Source: Oscheius onirici (lineage: Eukaryota; Nematoda; Chromadorea; Rhabditida; Rhabditidae). From it: 64,000 nt of DNA. Of this stretch, positions 1-11,918 are shown in pieces (positions within the stretch are counted from its first letter, which is position 1; every line of letters begins with the position of its first letter). The stretch is taken from positions 7,688,001 through 7,752,000 of the forward strand of contig OW051471.1 of the NCBI GenBank assembly GCA_932521025.1. The letters are read 5' to 3'. A model generated the notes under the pieces. The model was not told the DNA's origin and did not search any database. It saw only the letters and a program-made list of their open reading frames with translations. Position numbers and translations under genes: made by a program.

Positions 1-1198
1 GGTATTTAAGACGATTGATCCTCCCTTGCACTTGTACAAAGGGAGCATGTCCTGCGCATTACCCCGCGCAGCTGCAAATTACATAGTCAGAAGCAAGAAG
101 GCAAGAACTCTCTTGGATTTTCTGTCGAGGACAATCATTCCCGATGAGTCGGTGTGGACCTCTTTGGGTGGGAACAAAGATGGTTTGACTGAAGATGGAA
201 GACTCGAGTTAAAGAGTTCAGAACTGGCAGTACCGGGCTCTTTCAATGCCAAAGATATTCTGTATCTGAGACATCACAAGAAGCTGAAGACTGTCGATAT
301 CCATACGCCAGATCACGTCGGGACAAGTTTCATCGCCAGATATCAAGTCTGGTGGACACAGCCTGGATGCAAAGGTAGTTTCCTGAGGGTGAAGATAAAA
401 GAGGTAGAAAGAGACAGCTTATTGTTAGCATTTTTACTGCTACTGTACTACTTCCGACACCAAGCGCCTAACCAAGTAGTCTAGGTCACACAATCAAATC
501 GCGATCTAACTCAATTTAGACGAGGAGAAAATGTAGTAATATCTAACCTGGAGATCAAAAAAGATGTTAACATAAAGTATGTCTTCAAACATTCAATTAT
601 CGTATCTGCAATGCTGGAAACCTGTAGGGCATCGAAAAAATATATAACTGCGTTCGTGTTCATGACAATGTTCGACATTTAGGAAGCGGAACACTTTTTC
701 TTGTTTGACATGACTTTATGCGGATATTGGTGTCATTATAGGCTGCTTACAAAGCGACTGATCATGCTCAACCTGCGGAATCCGGGTAGATTTCGTTCGT
801 ACTTTTATGAAACTCGACGTACTGATTAACGTTAAACATTATCTAGAAATGAAGATGAACAACGACATGTTATAAATTCAATTTCAGGTAAGATGAAAAG
901 TGCCTCATGCGTCTTCGGAATCGGAGACGTTCCGGTCATTTTGAAGAGGCCCGAGCTCATTGCTCACAAAATATACCGTACCTATCAACCCGCCGCTTTG
1001 ATGTGTTTGATCAAGGTGATCTCTTTCTTTCTACTGAACTCAACTGAACCACTTTAGGAATTGAGGCGGAGGAGTTACAATCCGATCAACTTTGATGCCA
1101 CCAGTTACAGCGAAATGCCGACAGTCGAACTACACAACGGAAAGTCTGTGGACGAAATAACACATCCCGACTGGGTTAGAATGAGTTCATTCACGTAA
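1..1198 (+). CDS. Core-2/I-branching beta-1,6-N-acetylglucosaminyltransferase, C-terminal part (5' end outside window)
   Basis: Three exons join in frame: 2-374, 888-1015 and 1058-1198 (stop TAA 1196-1198); introns are 513 and 42 bases. The reading frame is open to the left edge, so the N-terminus, membrane anchor and first half of the catalytic domain are missing. What is visible matches the C-terminal half of the GT14 'Branch' family: LYKGSMSCALPRAAANYI, then PDESVWTSLGGN, which is the typical acidic/Trp motif of these enzymes, then CVFGIGDVPVIL with the late conserved cysteine. Family role: type II Golgi enzymes that add GlcNAc branches to O-glycans or poly-lactosamine. The family assignment is from motifs; the exact acceptor cannot be told. 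The large first intron (375-887) has no coding signal that I can see. Confidence 0.85.
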
Positions 1199-4100
1199 TA
1201 TTAGCGTTAGTTACATAGTGAAATGGTATATGACACAACGGGTATACTTTCTCCAATAAACGCTTATTAAGGCACTTTTTCTACTCTTGGGACATACTAT
1301 TCAGGCATAGACGTTGCTTTGACTGTGCTTCTTGAGATATCCCAACATCCTTTGATGGAGGCGGATACGGTGGGTGTTCTTGCCCAACATGGAAGACGTG
1401 TCATGTTGAGGCACGTATTTATCGAAAACCTTTGGAAGGAAACACTGTGTCGGTGAGAAGAAACAGTTCCGACTGGAGAGCAGGTTCTTGCTGAAAATTA
1501 AAGTAAATTACCAGTATCTACAGTAGTCCTACCTTGTTTGAACTGGAGGACTCCTTGAGACGACTGCTGATGAGACAGTTTGGACGAGGAGCAGAAAGAG
1601 CAGGCAGTAGGCGGCCATTTTGGAAGAAATGAATGAATGGGAGGGATTCTGAAAATAGGCGGGTGGGTGATGCGAAGAAGGGAAGCACGAGTAAGCAAAG
1701 ATTAGCAAAGATTAAAGAGAGATGATCTTGTTAGAATCAATCTGCATTTCGACTGTGTCAGCAAAAGAGAAAACAAGTGCATTATGGGGTGTTTCATTCT
1801 CTGAGTTTGAACCAAGTGAGACGTGTGGCTACATTAAAAGGCTGTAAATTGTTTTTGATGACAATGTTTTCGTCATTTCCATTATATCGGTTTAGTTGGA
1901 TCAAAAGGACAAAAATATATATTGAAGAACTGTCCAGGAAATTCTGCGTCACATCCTCTTTCTGATGTAAGATGGGACATTTTCTGTTGGATAGTTTGAA
2001 AGAATACAAACTTTCAAGCGAGCTCACAATCAGAGAAACAGTGACTATATGCAAAGGACTGAGAGTGAGATTCCATTGAGCCGGTTTTGGGAGATTCAGA
2101 CGAAAAGAACGTCAAAAAGCTGATGACTGGTGCTCTTTCGAGTTTCAATCTGCTGGCATTCTCTGGTGGCGGAGCACTGCCTTTATAGTCGACTGTGGTC
2201 TTGGAACTGCGCAAATCATGAATATGCAATGCTAGATATTTCTGCCTGCGGCTGGAAAAGGTGCGATTTCGATAGAATTCTGTGAAGTGGGGGAGGCAGA
2301 AGGTTTTAGAATATTCTAATATCTGCGAAGGTGAGCGCTTTTGTTAGGAGGTCGGAAATCGAGAAAAGTAGCACAGATCACAGATGAACCGACGGGTGAG
2401 AAGTCTTGTGCAAAAAAAAGTTATGCTGAAGGTCGCGCAGTAATTCTATTGGATCTTTACAGGTGACGATTGCTAACTTAGTTGAACGCGTCACTCACAT
2501 GCCTGAACATTGCAAATTGTCGAGAATGAACCGATCAGAATTGTCAATTATGACTGATCTAAAGACCAGAGAGATACTGCATGTCAAACATCAAATTCTT
2601 TATGCGAACGGTCACCCAAGCTCAGAAAAGAACCAAAAGGCGAGAAGTCCTCTGATGTCTTCTTACAGTCACACGTAGAAGTAAATTTCAGCCTAAGCTG
2701 TTAATCCCAAGGACTCGTGAACGGGGTGTTCCACCCACAAAGACAATACATCTAACTAGAACTCTGAGCATTGTAAAATCTTAAATCTCTTTTCCGTCTT
2801 TTGAGTTTACGGTAGGATATGAAAAGACCGTTGACTCCACATAACGTGAACCCTAGGGAACAAGATTGATTGAACTCTTATCCAGAGTATAGATTGAGCA
2901 AAGCGAAAGGTAGATGACAACATCTGACAATCAAAACACAATTCGGACGACGGCTAAAATGTTCAGGATCTCTAACATGGCAAATTCGTGATACTTCAAA
3001 TGCCGTACAGAACATTTCTCAGTGGAACATTGTGTTTTGGTAAACATCAAATGTCGGCAGATGCCGTTTAATCTAGGACTCAGAGGCGAATCAAGCTGTT
3101 ATAAAAATACTTTTAAGAAGTTCTTTGAGCAAAACTCAAGCGAGGACTGTACTCTTTTATGTTCTGACACGAGTGTAATAGTCTTTGCAAGGAAATCTAA
3201 TGTGGAAGTGACACCCGGTGCTCCGTTTAGCATTAGACTTTTTGACCGGATCTAGAGGAGGCGATAAGTTTTTTAGCATTTGCTACGACATAATTTAAAG
3301 CAGCATGTGACTCAGAAAAGGATAGCGTTCATTGTTCGAAAGGGCGTATTGAGTTGTCGGAGACTGGTCTCTGTTCAACATTAGGTTATGGAATACGGGA
3401 ACTATTAAAACGCTCTATTGAAAGACTAATCTTGACACCGGACATCTACTGCATATTAAACCAGCAGCAAATCCCAAAATCTCTTCAGATCATGGAGTCA
3501 TTCCAGTGTCACCGTACCTTCCGGTGTCACTCGATTGAAGTACTCTTTTTTTGCAGACACAAACCCAATTACTGATATCTACGTAACAGCCTCGTCTGCT
3601 GATAAAAATGTCCTCTATCCGATCAGATTAAGCCGGATATCCTCTGAGTGGGTTGTGATAATTCGAGAGAGCTTATAATGTCGCGGGGGTCAAAAACACG
3701 CCGGATTAAAATCGCTTTATACTAAATGGATTGGAGGATTTGCATGAATCAAGTGGAAGACGCTTAGCTGTTGCTTTTGACAGGAAATCCCAGAGCTTAC
3801 CACGCTCCCCAAGTTGCCCAGTGTTTAGAAAAGGAGCATAGCGAAGTACGAGTGGTTTGGCAGAAAACAAGAGTGACAGCTGTACTGCTAAAGGTTCTGG
3901 CCTAACTTATTGTCAGGCCAGAACTCTATTAGGATCAGATAAGACTGGTCCAGTCACAACGTTGATGTCATAATAGCAAGCATTATCTGCTAACTATTGG
4001 CTAAGTGCAGTTAATGGCTCGCTGGTGATGATAGTTTAATGAGAGACTATAAAGGACAACATTTTCTGATTCAGACTTTAAGTACAGTTATGATGGCACG

Positions 4101-4221
4101 GTTAGTCTATCGGTCACAGCACCGCTTCTTTTCTGCTAGCTTCACAGAAGCGAAAAAAATAAAGCTTTGGGTCGGTTCTGCTCCTTTCATTCAATCATTC
4201 GTATTGCCCCATCCTTCAGCC
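1199..4221. other. Stretch with no recognisable gene
   Basis: About 3 kb without a coding region I can support on either strand. Short open frames exist (for example 1271-1455 and 2463-2678 plus, 2014-2229 minus), but none shows a family motif or continues through good splice sites. A TATAAAG-like sequence on the minus strand near 2190 precedes the 2014-2229 frame and could be chance. Confidence 0.45.
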
Positions 4222-4873
4222 ATGGAAATTCGCAAGAAATTCTACGACCTCTGCTTTATCATGGTCAGTTTATCACTCTTCATCCTGTTCAACTCATAGT
4301 TTAGTTCGCTTTGGCTGTTGTCTGGACGTGCCATCTCACCATATGCAACAATATACGCTACCTCATTCGTTCTCTTTCGCCTCTGGAGGACAATTGCATC
4401 AAGATTGTGTCATTAGGTAAGGAGTTGAGCTAATTCTCTATTGAAAACTTCAGTGTATTCTGTGAGGATATTTATTTTTGTCAAGGTTGTCACAGCCTTG
4501 TTTGTGAACGGACTTCTGCCGACGTCTTCACGAGTGCTCTTCATCATAACTGTTTTCTGGGTAAGTTTAAAAAGAGTTGAAATTGTAGAAATATTTACAG
4601 ATTGTCGAACTGATTTCAACCACAATTCATCTTCTATGTTCATTCGCTCAACCGCAAATCTACGGAAACCTTTTCATTCTTCCAGCCACATACCAAATTG
4701 TGAACAGTCTTCTTCATCTTATCGGGATTCGCGTCGGGAAGAAAATAAATATGTAAGCTTTATTTTCGAGTCCTCGACGAAGAATTTTCAGCCCAGAGAA
4801 ACAACTGTCGAAAGAGGACAAGGAATTCGTCAAACCTGAATTCAGAATCTCTGTAATCAACGAAGTTGTTTGA
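4222..4873 (+). CDS. Small four-helix membrane protein, family not recognised
   Basis: Five exons with consistent phases: 4222-4263, 4305-4416, 4454-4560, 4601-4752, 4792-4873; introns 37-41 bases with GT...AG. The product is 164 residues. A poly(A) signal AATAAA lies at 4883-4888, ten bases past the stop. About four hydrophobic helices are visible: FYDLCFIMFALAVVWTC (residues ~8-24), VRIFIFVKVVTALFVNG (~55-71), RVLFIITVFWIVELISTTIH (~77-96) and NLFILPATYQIVNSLLHLIG (~107-126), followed by a lysine-rich cytoplasmic-type tail. A start codon sits behind a CTTCAG-like sequence. It may be a free-standing four-helix protein or the C-terminal part of a seven-helix receptor whose first exons I failed to find upstream. 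Splice structure is convincing; function is unknown. Confidence 0.65.
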
Positions 4874-5375
4874 ACTGTATTAAATAAAGTTTTGTTCAAT
4901 ACGTGTTTTGATTGCTTCATTGAGCAAACCGTGGAAAAGTTGATAGTTTGACAGCCGGAGCAGCTCTTGGCGATAGACCTTGACAGCACCTAGTTTTCTA
5001 CACCCATCAGGAGCTCAAAACATTTCTGATAATCTTTGTACTCGTCTCTTTTTGATCGCCATCTGACGTGCCTTCGGCAGAAAGAAGCTGATAGCCAGTC
5101 TCTCCGCGTACGATCTGTTTACTTCCTTCTGCTGATTACTCGCTCCTCCCACACTTTTACGACCCCTTCCTTTTGCAATCTTATTGTACCCACTTTTTTG
5201 TTTAAGGTAGTGCTGTCTCGTCCTAGCTCATTTATCAGAGCGAGACCCACTCTTCCACCTCTTTCCCTTCCTTGGTTGTTACTGGTTTCAGCTAGACACA
5301 GAAAAAGTTACCGCAAGACCGCAGTAAAACTCTATTGGTCAACTGACAGCCCAACCCCTTACCGGTTCCGACTTC

Positions 5376-5383
5376 TATATAAA
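5376..5383 (+). promoter_or_regulatory. TATA box of the UGT gene
   Basis: TATATAAA lies about 35-40 bases before the ATG at 5417, which would give a very short 5' leader. A TTCAG immediately before the ATG could instead be a trans-splice acceptor. Confidence 0.4.
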
Positions 5384-5416
5384 GTTTTTTTTGTAATCCA
5401 CAGAGTATCTTTCAGA

Positions 5417-7813
5417 ATGTTCCACAAAATCTTTGTCAGTTTCCTACTTTTTCAAACTGTCTGCTCTCTGAACATTGCCGTCTATCTCAACCTCGTAGGC
5501 AAAAGTCATCTCACCTTCGTGTCCTCTTTAATAGATCTCCTCAACGAGCGTGGACATAATGTGGTAGGTTCAAGTTTATCTTCAAGTACAATTTCATAGG
5601 ATCTACTCATCTCCCGTCTGAACACAGGCTTCGAGTACAAAGGAGTAACCAAAGCCAGACGAGTGCTGGCTTTCGAATTCAACGGCACTAGTCCGTGGCT
5701 GAGCAAACCGAAACATCTCAGTGACCCATTCGAAGAGGCTCCTTTGTTCAATTTACCTCAATTCTACAGAATCAACACGGAATTGTGTAGAGGTAAGTGT
5801 CGGCCACCCGCGGGGAACACATAGTTCCGCCTTGCTTCTTTTTGCCCTTCGACCAGTTCTTTACGTTGTTTTCCACATCTAGTTTTCTCCTGCGCGGTTT
5901 TTGATCTTTCTAACTAGCAAATTTTGGTCAAGAACACATTTTTTTTTATCAAATCTTCTGTCGAGAAAGGTAAAAAGTGTCGACTTCACTGGTCAAAGGC
6001 CGTCTTTCGATCAGATTGTTTTCAGTTGGACTAGAGTCAGGAGAACCGCTGACTTTCCTCCAAGAGGGAAAATATGATGTAGTGTTGGCTTCGCAATACG
6101 AATATTGTGGAATTATTCTGGCAAAAGCTGCCGCAATCAATTCGATCATTGGATACACAGCCACCAACATCCTACCCACTCAGGCCATCTCAACCGGTCT
6201 TCCGAACTCTCCAAACTGGATAACCAGTAGGTTCTGATCAATAAGGGAAGAGACACTGAGTTTCAGGCAATTTGGATAGTGATAAGGGATCTCTTTCTCT
6301 GTGGGGGCGACTTAAGAGATTGTACAGATGGGCAGAGTTCTCAATGTCCTCCAGAGACGGTCTCATCCAAATTCAGGTCGGTCACTGCTGTCTGAAAACT
6401 TTATCACAATTTTTTAGACAGAACTTGCTCGCGAGTTCTTCGGCAAACAGTTTCCTGATGTAGAGCAACTCGAAAGAAACCTCGATTTAATCTTTGTCAA
6501 TTCCAATGAGATCGTCGAAATACCGAGAGCTCTGTCACCGAAAATTATCTACATCGGCGGTGTTGCCACGACTCCAGCCAAAAAAGTTGTGGAGGTGAGG
6601 GGTTTAATCACTATTTTCAAAAATTTTGTCATTGCGTCAAGACTTGTTGTTATCAAAACGATCCATGGTCTTTTTGGAGCAAAAAGTAACAGAAAAACGG
6701 GTTATCATCTCGCTGATATAGCCATCTTCAGGAATTTGACGGTCTTCTCAACACTCAATCTAAAGGGACAGTCCTCATCTCCTTTGGAACTCAGGTTGGA
6801 GGACATTTTATTTGGATTAACTGGAATTTTAGGTGCCGGCCAAAATGATTTCCAGAAGAGTCAAAGACGCCATTATTCATTCTGCAAACGAACTCAAACA
6901 CTACAGCTTCATTTTCAAGTACGATCTTCAGCCAGAAGACGGAGATATGTTCAGCAGCGTCACAAATCTGCATCTCGCCAGCTGGGTTCCTCAGAAGGAT
7001 CTTCTCTGTGAGTTTTTCAGTTTATTCATTGTTTAGAGTTTGCTCATGACTTACAAGTTTTGATCAAAGAACACGGCAAGACAAAAGCTGATAAACACAA
7101 TCGAACGACTAGAATAGTCTAAAAAGTTTCCTGGAGATGAAGATAACGAGTTTGAAGTCCGTGTTTGAGTCAAGCAAGTGAACGCAAATTGATCGCCGTT
7201 TTTCGGTATCTAGACTTATTCACTGTACTTTATTTCACAGCCATAGGATGTGCAAAAGGAATGGCAAACTAAAAAAAATACCAGACATTTTCAGTTGACG
7301 GTCGGATCAGTGCCTTTGTCTCTCACATGGGATTGAACTCCCTCCTCGAATCCTCCCAAGCTGGTGTACCAATGGTTTCAATCCCTCTCTTCGCAGACCA
7401 AGGTCACAACGCCAGATGCGGTATATCCCTGTCCCTTTTCTTAGTACAGTTCATGTTTAGCTGTTCGACTTGGAACGGGAGTGATTCTCGAGAAGACGTC
7501 TTTCACAGAATTGGAACTAACTGACGCGTTGAGAACAGTACTGGAGAAAGACATTTTTAAAACTAACGCTCATCAAATTGCTGGAATGTTGCGAAATCAA
7601 CCAAATGCTATGAAAGAACGATTTATTCAATGGACGGAATTCGCGGCGACAAACAAGAACCTGCACAGAGTATTCAACCTTCCAGAGGCCGAAGCCACCT
7701 TTTTATCATACTACTGTTTTGATCTCGCTCTTCTTATCGTCACTATGTTTTCAACAGGACTTTATATTAGTTACAAAATACTCGTGTGTTTGCCCAAAAT
7801 TCACTTGAAATAG
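5417..7813 (+). CDS. UDP-glycosyltransferase (UGT, GT1 family), complete
   Basis: Nine exons: 5417-5563, 5600-5792, 6026-6226, 6267-6376, 6418-6594, 6732-6794, 6833-7007, 7295-7420, 7461-7813; 514 residues, the usual UGT length. It begins with a signal peptide ([17 protein letters not shown]), has the acceptor-binding N-half, then the UDP-sugar signature in exons 7-8: [41 protein letters not shown]-terminal membrane helix ([19 protein letters not shown]) and short basic tail place it in the ER membrane with a luminal active site. Family role: conjugating small lipophilic compounds to sugar for detoxification. Odd point: the normally conserved THGG of the donor site reads SHMG here. AATAAA at 7859-7864 is the likely poly(A) signal. 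Family call is firm; substrate unknown. Confidence 0.95.
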
Positions 7814-7864
7814 ACCAATCACCGAAACATTTATTTCTGTACATACCAGAGTTATAATAATAAA

Positions 7865-8773
7865 ATACCTTGTTTGTTTCTGCGTCTTATCTCGATGTGA
7901 CGTGTAGCCAATGTTGCGATAGGTAGTACACAAAGACTGCCTCTGGAAATAAAATGCTATCATGAAGAGATAACCAAAAAAAGGAAAACTGATTGTAAAA
8001 AACGAAAGACCCAGGGTAGCCAGTAACACTGCTGCAAGTTGATTTGTTAGTAACAACCGAGCCATCATTTCCTCTTTTAAATTTGTTCATTTATACTCAC
8101 ATATTGTTAAACAGCTCTCGTCGTTTTTCATTATCTAAATGAAGAGCACTTCCAGCGAACGCGTGACTTCTGCACAAGAATGCTAAAACACAGTATGTTT
8201 TGAGCCGCTCTTCGATCCTCTGTGATAAGACCTCTTTGTTTGCGGAAAAGTTCCTGGTCGTGGATGACAAGGCTACTGAATGAAAATGGAGAGATTGCAC
8301 GTGCCTATTTTTCAATTAGTCGTGGTACGAATAGTACCGCGACGGATGAAGAAGTGGTCATACCGACTGACTTTACGATATCGAGACCTACCGCAGTGAA
8401 ATGAACAAGTTTCGCTGGAAGGTACTGTACAATCGAAAAAACAGATTTTTGGCCCGTAGATGTCACGAGATCATTTTGCAAGGCGCGTGCAACATATAAA
8501 AGAAGATAAGCTTTATGGGGCTAGTATTTTTTAAATCGGAAGTGCAAAAAGTACTTGCCGATCCTTGCTACAACTCCAACCAAACTTTCAGTGAATGGAA
8601 ATCGCCTGATAGAGATCATAACAACAAGTAAAATTCAAAAGAAGGGAAAATGATCTAAAGGAGAGCTGAGAATTCTGATGATATGAGAAGATGAGATCCC
8701 TTACTCCCAAATGAACACCGGCGCTCAGAAGATTTCAGTTTTCACAAATCCATTTTAAATTTCTCGCAATTTG
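7865..8773. other. Intergenic region without a supported gene
   Basis: Minus-strand open frames at 7887-8315 contain a hydrophobic stretch, but I could not join them with consistent splice phases. No family motif is visible. Confidence 0.35.
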
Positions 8774-9458
8774 TGTATAAATAGACATGTGCGCTTGGAC
8801 CGGCTGAGAAAAAATTGCCTTCAGGGGGGCGGGCAAAAGAAATTCAGCACGCTTTTTTTTCTGGGTTTTTTGTGTTTCCCCAGTCATTGTTAACAAATAG
8901 CGACTACCGTAAAACCTCTATTAGAAGCCTCCCCCCCTCCCCCCCTTTCGAAAAATACGCAATTACGTACGCATTTTTTTCGGGTTGAAGGAAAATTTTT
9001 TCAACTTTTTTTACATTTTTCTCTGGTAGCCAGCATCAATATCTATCTAGGAAAAATAATAGTGAAGCTGAAAATTATCGCCTTCCATCTGAAAAAAATG
9101 CGTACGTAATTGCGTATTATTCGAAAGGGGGGGGGGCTTCTAATAGAGGTTTTACGGTAGCACAGAAAAAAGTTAGGCAAAATAAGATGAATCCGCAAAG
9201 AAAAACGAAAAATAAGACGAAATTCGCGAAAAAAATCGACAAAATTCGTGTTTTTCGTACGAAAATTCAATTTTCTTTGCGGATTCATCTTCTTTTGCCT
9301 AACTTTTTTCTGTGCTAGTCGGTATTTGTTCACAATGACTGGGGAAACACAAAAAACCCAGGAAAAAAGCGTGCTGAAATTCTTTTGCCCGCCCCCCCCC
9401 CCCCCCCCTGAAGGCAATTTTTTTCCCAGCCGGTCCAAGCGCACATGTCTATGTATAA
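8774..9458. mobile_element. Non-autonomous foldback/MITE element with nested hairpins
   Basis: An element of about 670 bases (8781-9451) is flanked by the direct repeat TGTATAA at 8774-8780 and 9452-9458, taken as the target-site duplication. Its ends are inverted copies (ATAGACATGTGCGCTTGG... and its complement). Inside lie two further, independent inverted repeats: 8904-9160 (arms CTACCGTAAAACCTCTATTA / TAATAGAGGTTTTACGGTAG) and 9161-9314 (arms beginning CACAGAAAAAAGTTAGGC). The single strand could therefore fold as a cloverleaf. It carries long C and G runs and no transposase frame. A 7-8 base duplication would suit a hAT-type element, but the family is not certain. Confidence 0.85.
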
Positions 9459-10058
9459 CTGACGATATGGAGGAGAGCTACCTATGTGCGCAGATCACAT
9501 TTGGGAGTTAGTTGTAACAAGTTCAGACAAGTCAGTACTGGGCGAATAAGAAGTGCGCAGACTTTGCTTCTGCTTTTGGTAGTCCCAGACAGAAACGAAT
9601 TAATACGGAGTGGGGATATGTGGGTCACTTTAGCCCTGATAAGGGCGGTGCAATCCTTATTCTATGAAAAATGCTTTGAAACGCTCTCCAACACGTCTCA
9701 TCTTTTGGTCAAACCTTGTGGGTTCATCATTTCACCGCTGTAGGTAAGAAGAAACGGACAGTGTGACCGTTTCTCCATCTGTCGCGCTATTTGGGCGGTA
9801 AAAAGATGGAGAAGCAATCATATGGACGTGCAGTCTCTAAGAATATCGCAAGATGGGGGGAAAGAACTTTTCTGCAAAAGTTTGGACAAAGTATTCGCAC
9901 AATCAGTCGAAGGTTATTTTTTAGTCTAATGACTCTTTTGTCTGCTCTCAAACGACCCAGATGTTGCTGACGCACTGAGAATATTTCGAAGGCGTCGTTA
10001 ACATCTGAAAATGTGTAGAACATCTGTTACCCAAGTGGTGTGAGAGCGAATGATTCAT
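9459..10058. other. Intergenic region
   Basis: Between the foldback element and the 3' end of the ion-channel gene. No gene, RNA or repeat recognised. Confidence 0.4.
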
Positions 10059-11658
10059 TCAGAAAGATCTCCTCGCAAAATAGAACAACGTGAAGTAAAG
10101 GAAAGTGCAGGCGAGAAAGATTATTGGACATAAAGCTCTGGCAGCTATTTGTAACCTGACTGCTGACAGTGAAGCCGAGTCAGCCTTTTTCTTGTAAACA
10201 GTCCCCACCACATCGTGGTAGTTGTTACATTGAGCCTGAAAAGATTTAACTTTAAAAAATATATTACAAACCTGTTCTGAGTCCTTGTCATAGAGGAGCT
10301 CTTTATTCGCTCGTTTCTGATATCTGATCTGACTCTCCTTCCTCACTGCAGCAGAATTATTCATTAGGTTCCTGTATTTGGAGTTCATTGACTCGGCAGT
10401 TGAGATGAGAAACATCTAAAAGAAGAAATAACTTCAGTTTCGAAGATAACTTACAAAAAGAACGACAATCATGATATTGAGAGCAATTATCAGGCCCCAA
10501 ATATCAGAAGGACAGATTATCGATGGCAGAGGGAACGAGTTATGGAAGTTCATTATCTAAAACTTGCTAAAATTTTTAGCAATTAGTTTGAGATAATAAG
10601 TGGTTCAAAAGAGCAGAGAACTCACCACGATGACTTCCAAAATGACTGCCGCAAAGAATATGACATACTGTGTGTTGACATTGTCCTTCCTCTGAAAGAA
10701 TACCAACCAAGAAAGCATCATGACGAGAGTAGTAGGGAGATAAAAACGGAATAACGAGAGAGACAAGGGCCTCTGAGCAGTGAAAGTCAACTGAAGGCAA
10801 CCGTGGAGTTCTGAAGATCCTTTGTTAGGCGCCACTTTAGCCAGTACCACTGGTGTAGACGGAAGAATCTGCCGAAGGAACAGATCGCCGATGAGTGCAA
10901 TGTGTAAGTTTTATCTAAGCACAGTTATAATTTAAGAGAGAGGAACGCTACTGGTTTCAAGTAGAAACTGTCGATTCCTTCGAAAAGAGGCACGTCTTTA
11001 GAAGCCCATCGGATATCAATCTCGTCTTTTGACTTGTCTGAACAACTCTTTCTTTCAATGCTCAAAAACTTTACCTGCTACTATTTTAAAACTGCAAGAG
11101 TACTGATCGAAAGGATAGTTTCTGTCGGTGATGCACGGAAGATCGATTTTGTATCTGCAAATTGCTTCCTTACTTCTTCTTTTTTGTTATCCCATTTGGC
11201 CCCTTTCCGTCATTCAATCAAACCGACACCGACGTTTGTCGGCTCGCAGTTGTAACAAGCTGGCAGGAAGCAATCAGAACACGATTAATGACTAGAAAAA
11301 AGACTCACATCCGTCTAGCTCCTACTATGTTGTGGTTGTTATCCCGTACGCGAGCCACCTCAATCTTACCAACTACTTCCGCGTTTTCTGCAAGAATCGA
11401 GATGTCATCGAAATTTGGAAGAGACTGCGGCTCGGAGAGAATTGCCAAGGCACTCTCTTGTACATTGGCCCCGTATTTGCCCTGCTCCAGTTCTACTTCA
11501 ATTGAAAGAATCTGAACCTCTTTATATTTGACAGACTTGAAAAATACCTTATTATCGGTATCCAGGCGGATGACTCTTTCAATCGAAATCTTGTGGTCAA
11601 CCAGAAACGTGTCGCAACAGAAGAGAGGCAAACAAAAGAGGTAGACGAGTACTCTCAT
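10059..11658 (-). CDS. Cys-loop ligand-gated ion channel subunit, divergent
   Basis: Seven minus-strand exons (high to low): 11658-11309, 11154-11075, 11037-10952, 10868-10626, 10556-10455, 10415-10272, 10235-10059; 393 residues. A signal peptide (MRVLVYLFCLPLFCCD) leads an extracellular ligand-binding domain that contains the diagnostic Cys-loop CITDRNYPFDQYSC (~residues 124-138). Four membrane helices follow: M1 YLPTTLVMMLSWLVFF (~212-231), M2 region TQYVIFFAAVILEVIV (~236-256), M3 IWGLIIALNIMIVVLFMFL (~270-290) and M4 LCPIIFLACTFLYFTLFYF (~367-387), with a lysine/arginine-rich M3-M4 loop. It belongs to the pentameric receptor superfamily (nicotinic/GABA/glycine-like). M2 lacks the usual small/Thr-rich pore pattern, so ligand and ion selectivity cannot be guessed. 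ATG follows TTTCAGTCA, a possible trans-splice site. Confidence 0.9.
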
Positions 11659-11918
11659 TGACTGAAAGATGTAATTTCTTGAATGTTTGAGAAAAGCTGA
11701 GTGATGCACATGCGTTTTACAAATTCGTCAGAGCAAGAGAGCACGAGAGGCGGGCACCGATTATCGGGGAGGGACCCTCCGGTTGTTAAAACAACCCTTC
11801 GTGGTGGAAAGAGTTCAAATAGAGATATTTCAGCTAGAGTTCAAGCTTTTCAGTTCTTTCTTCCAATTTCAACGACAAAGTTTAGAAACAATTGGTAGGG
11901 TGTACATCTCCGGAATAT

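Noticed and set aside
1271-1455. Short plus-strand frame downstream of the glycosyltransferase
   Set aside because: Open for 61 codons but no start, no motif and no matching splice partner.
7887-8315. Minus-strand gene with a hydrophobic segment
   Set aside because: An upstream frame (KRRELFNNM) and a hydrophobic frame (AVLLATLGLSFFTI) look coding, but no acceptor joins them in phase, the only in-phase intron would be 27 bases, and the 3' end overlaps the UGT gene.
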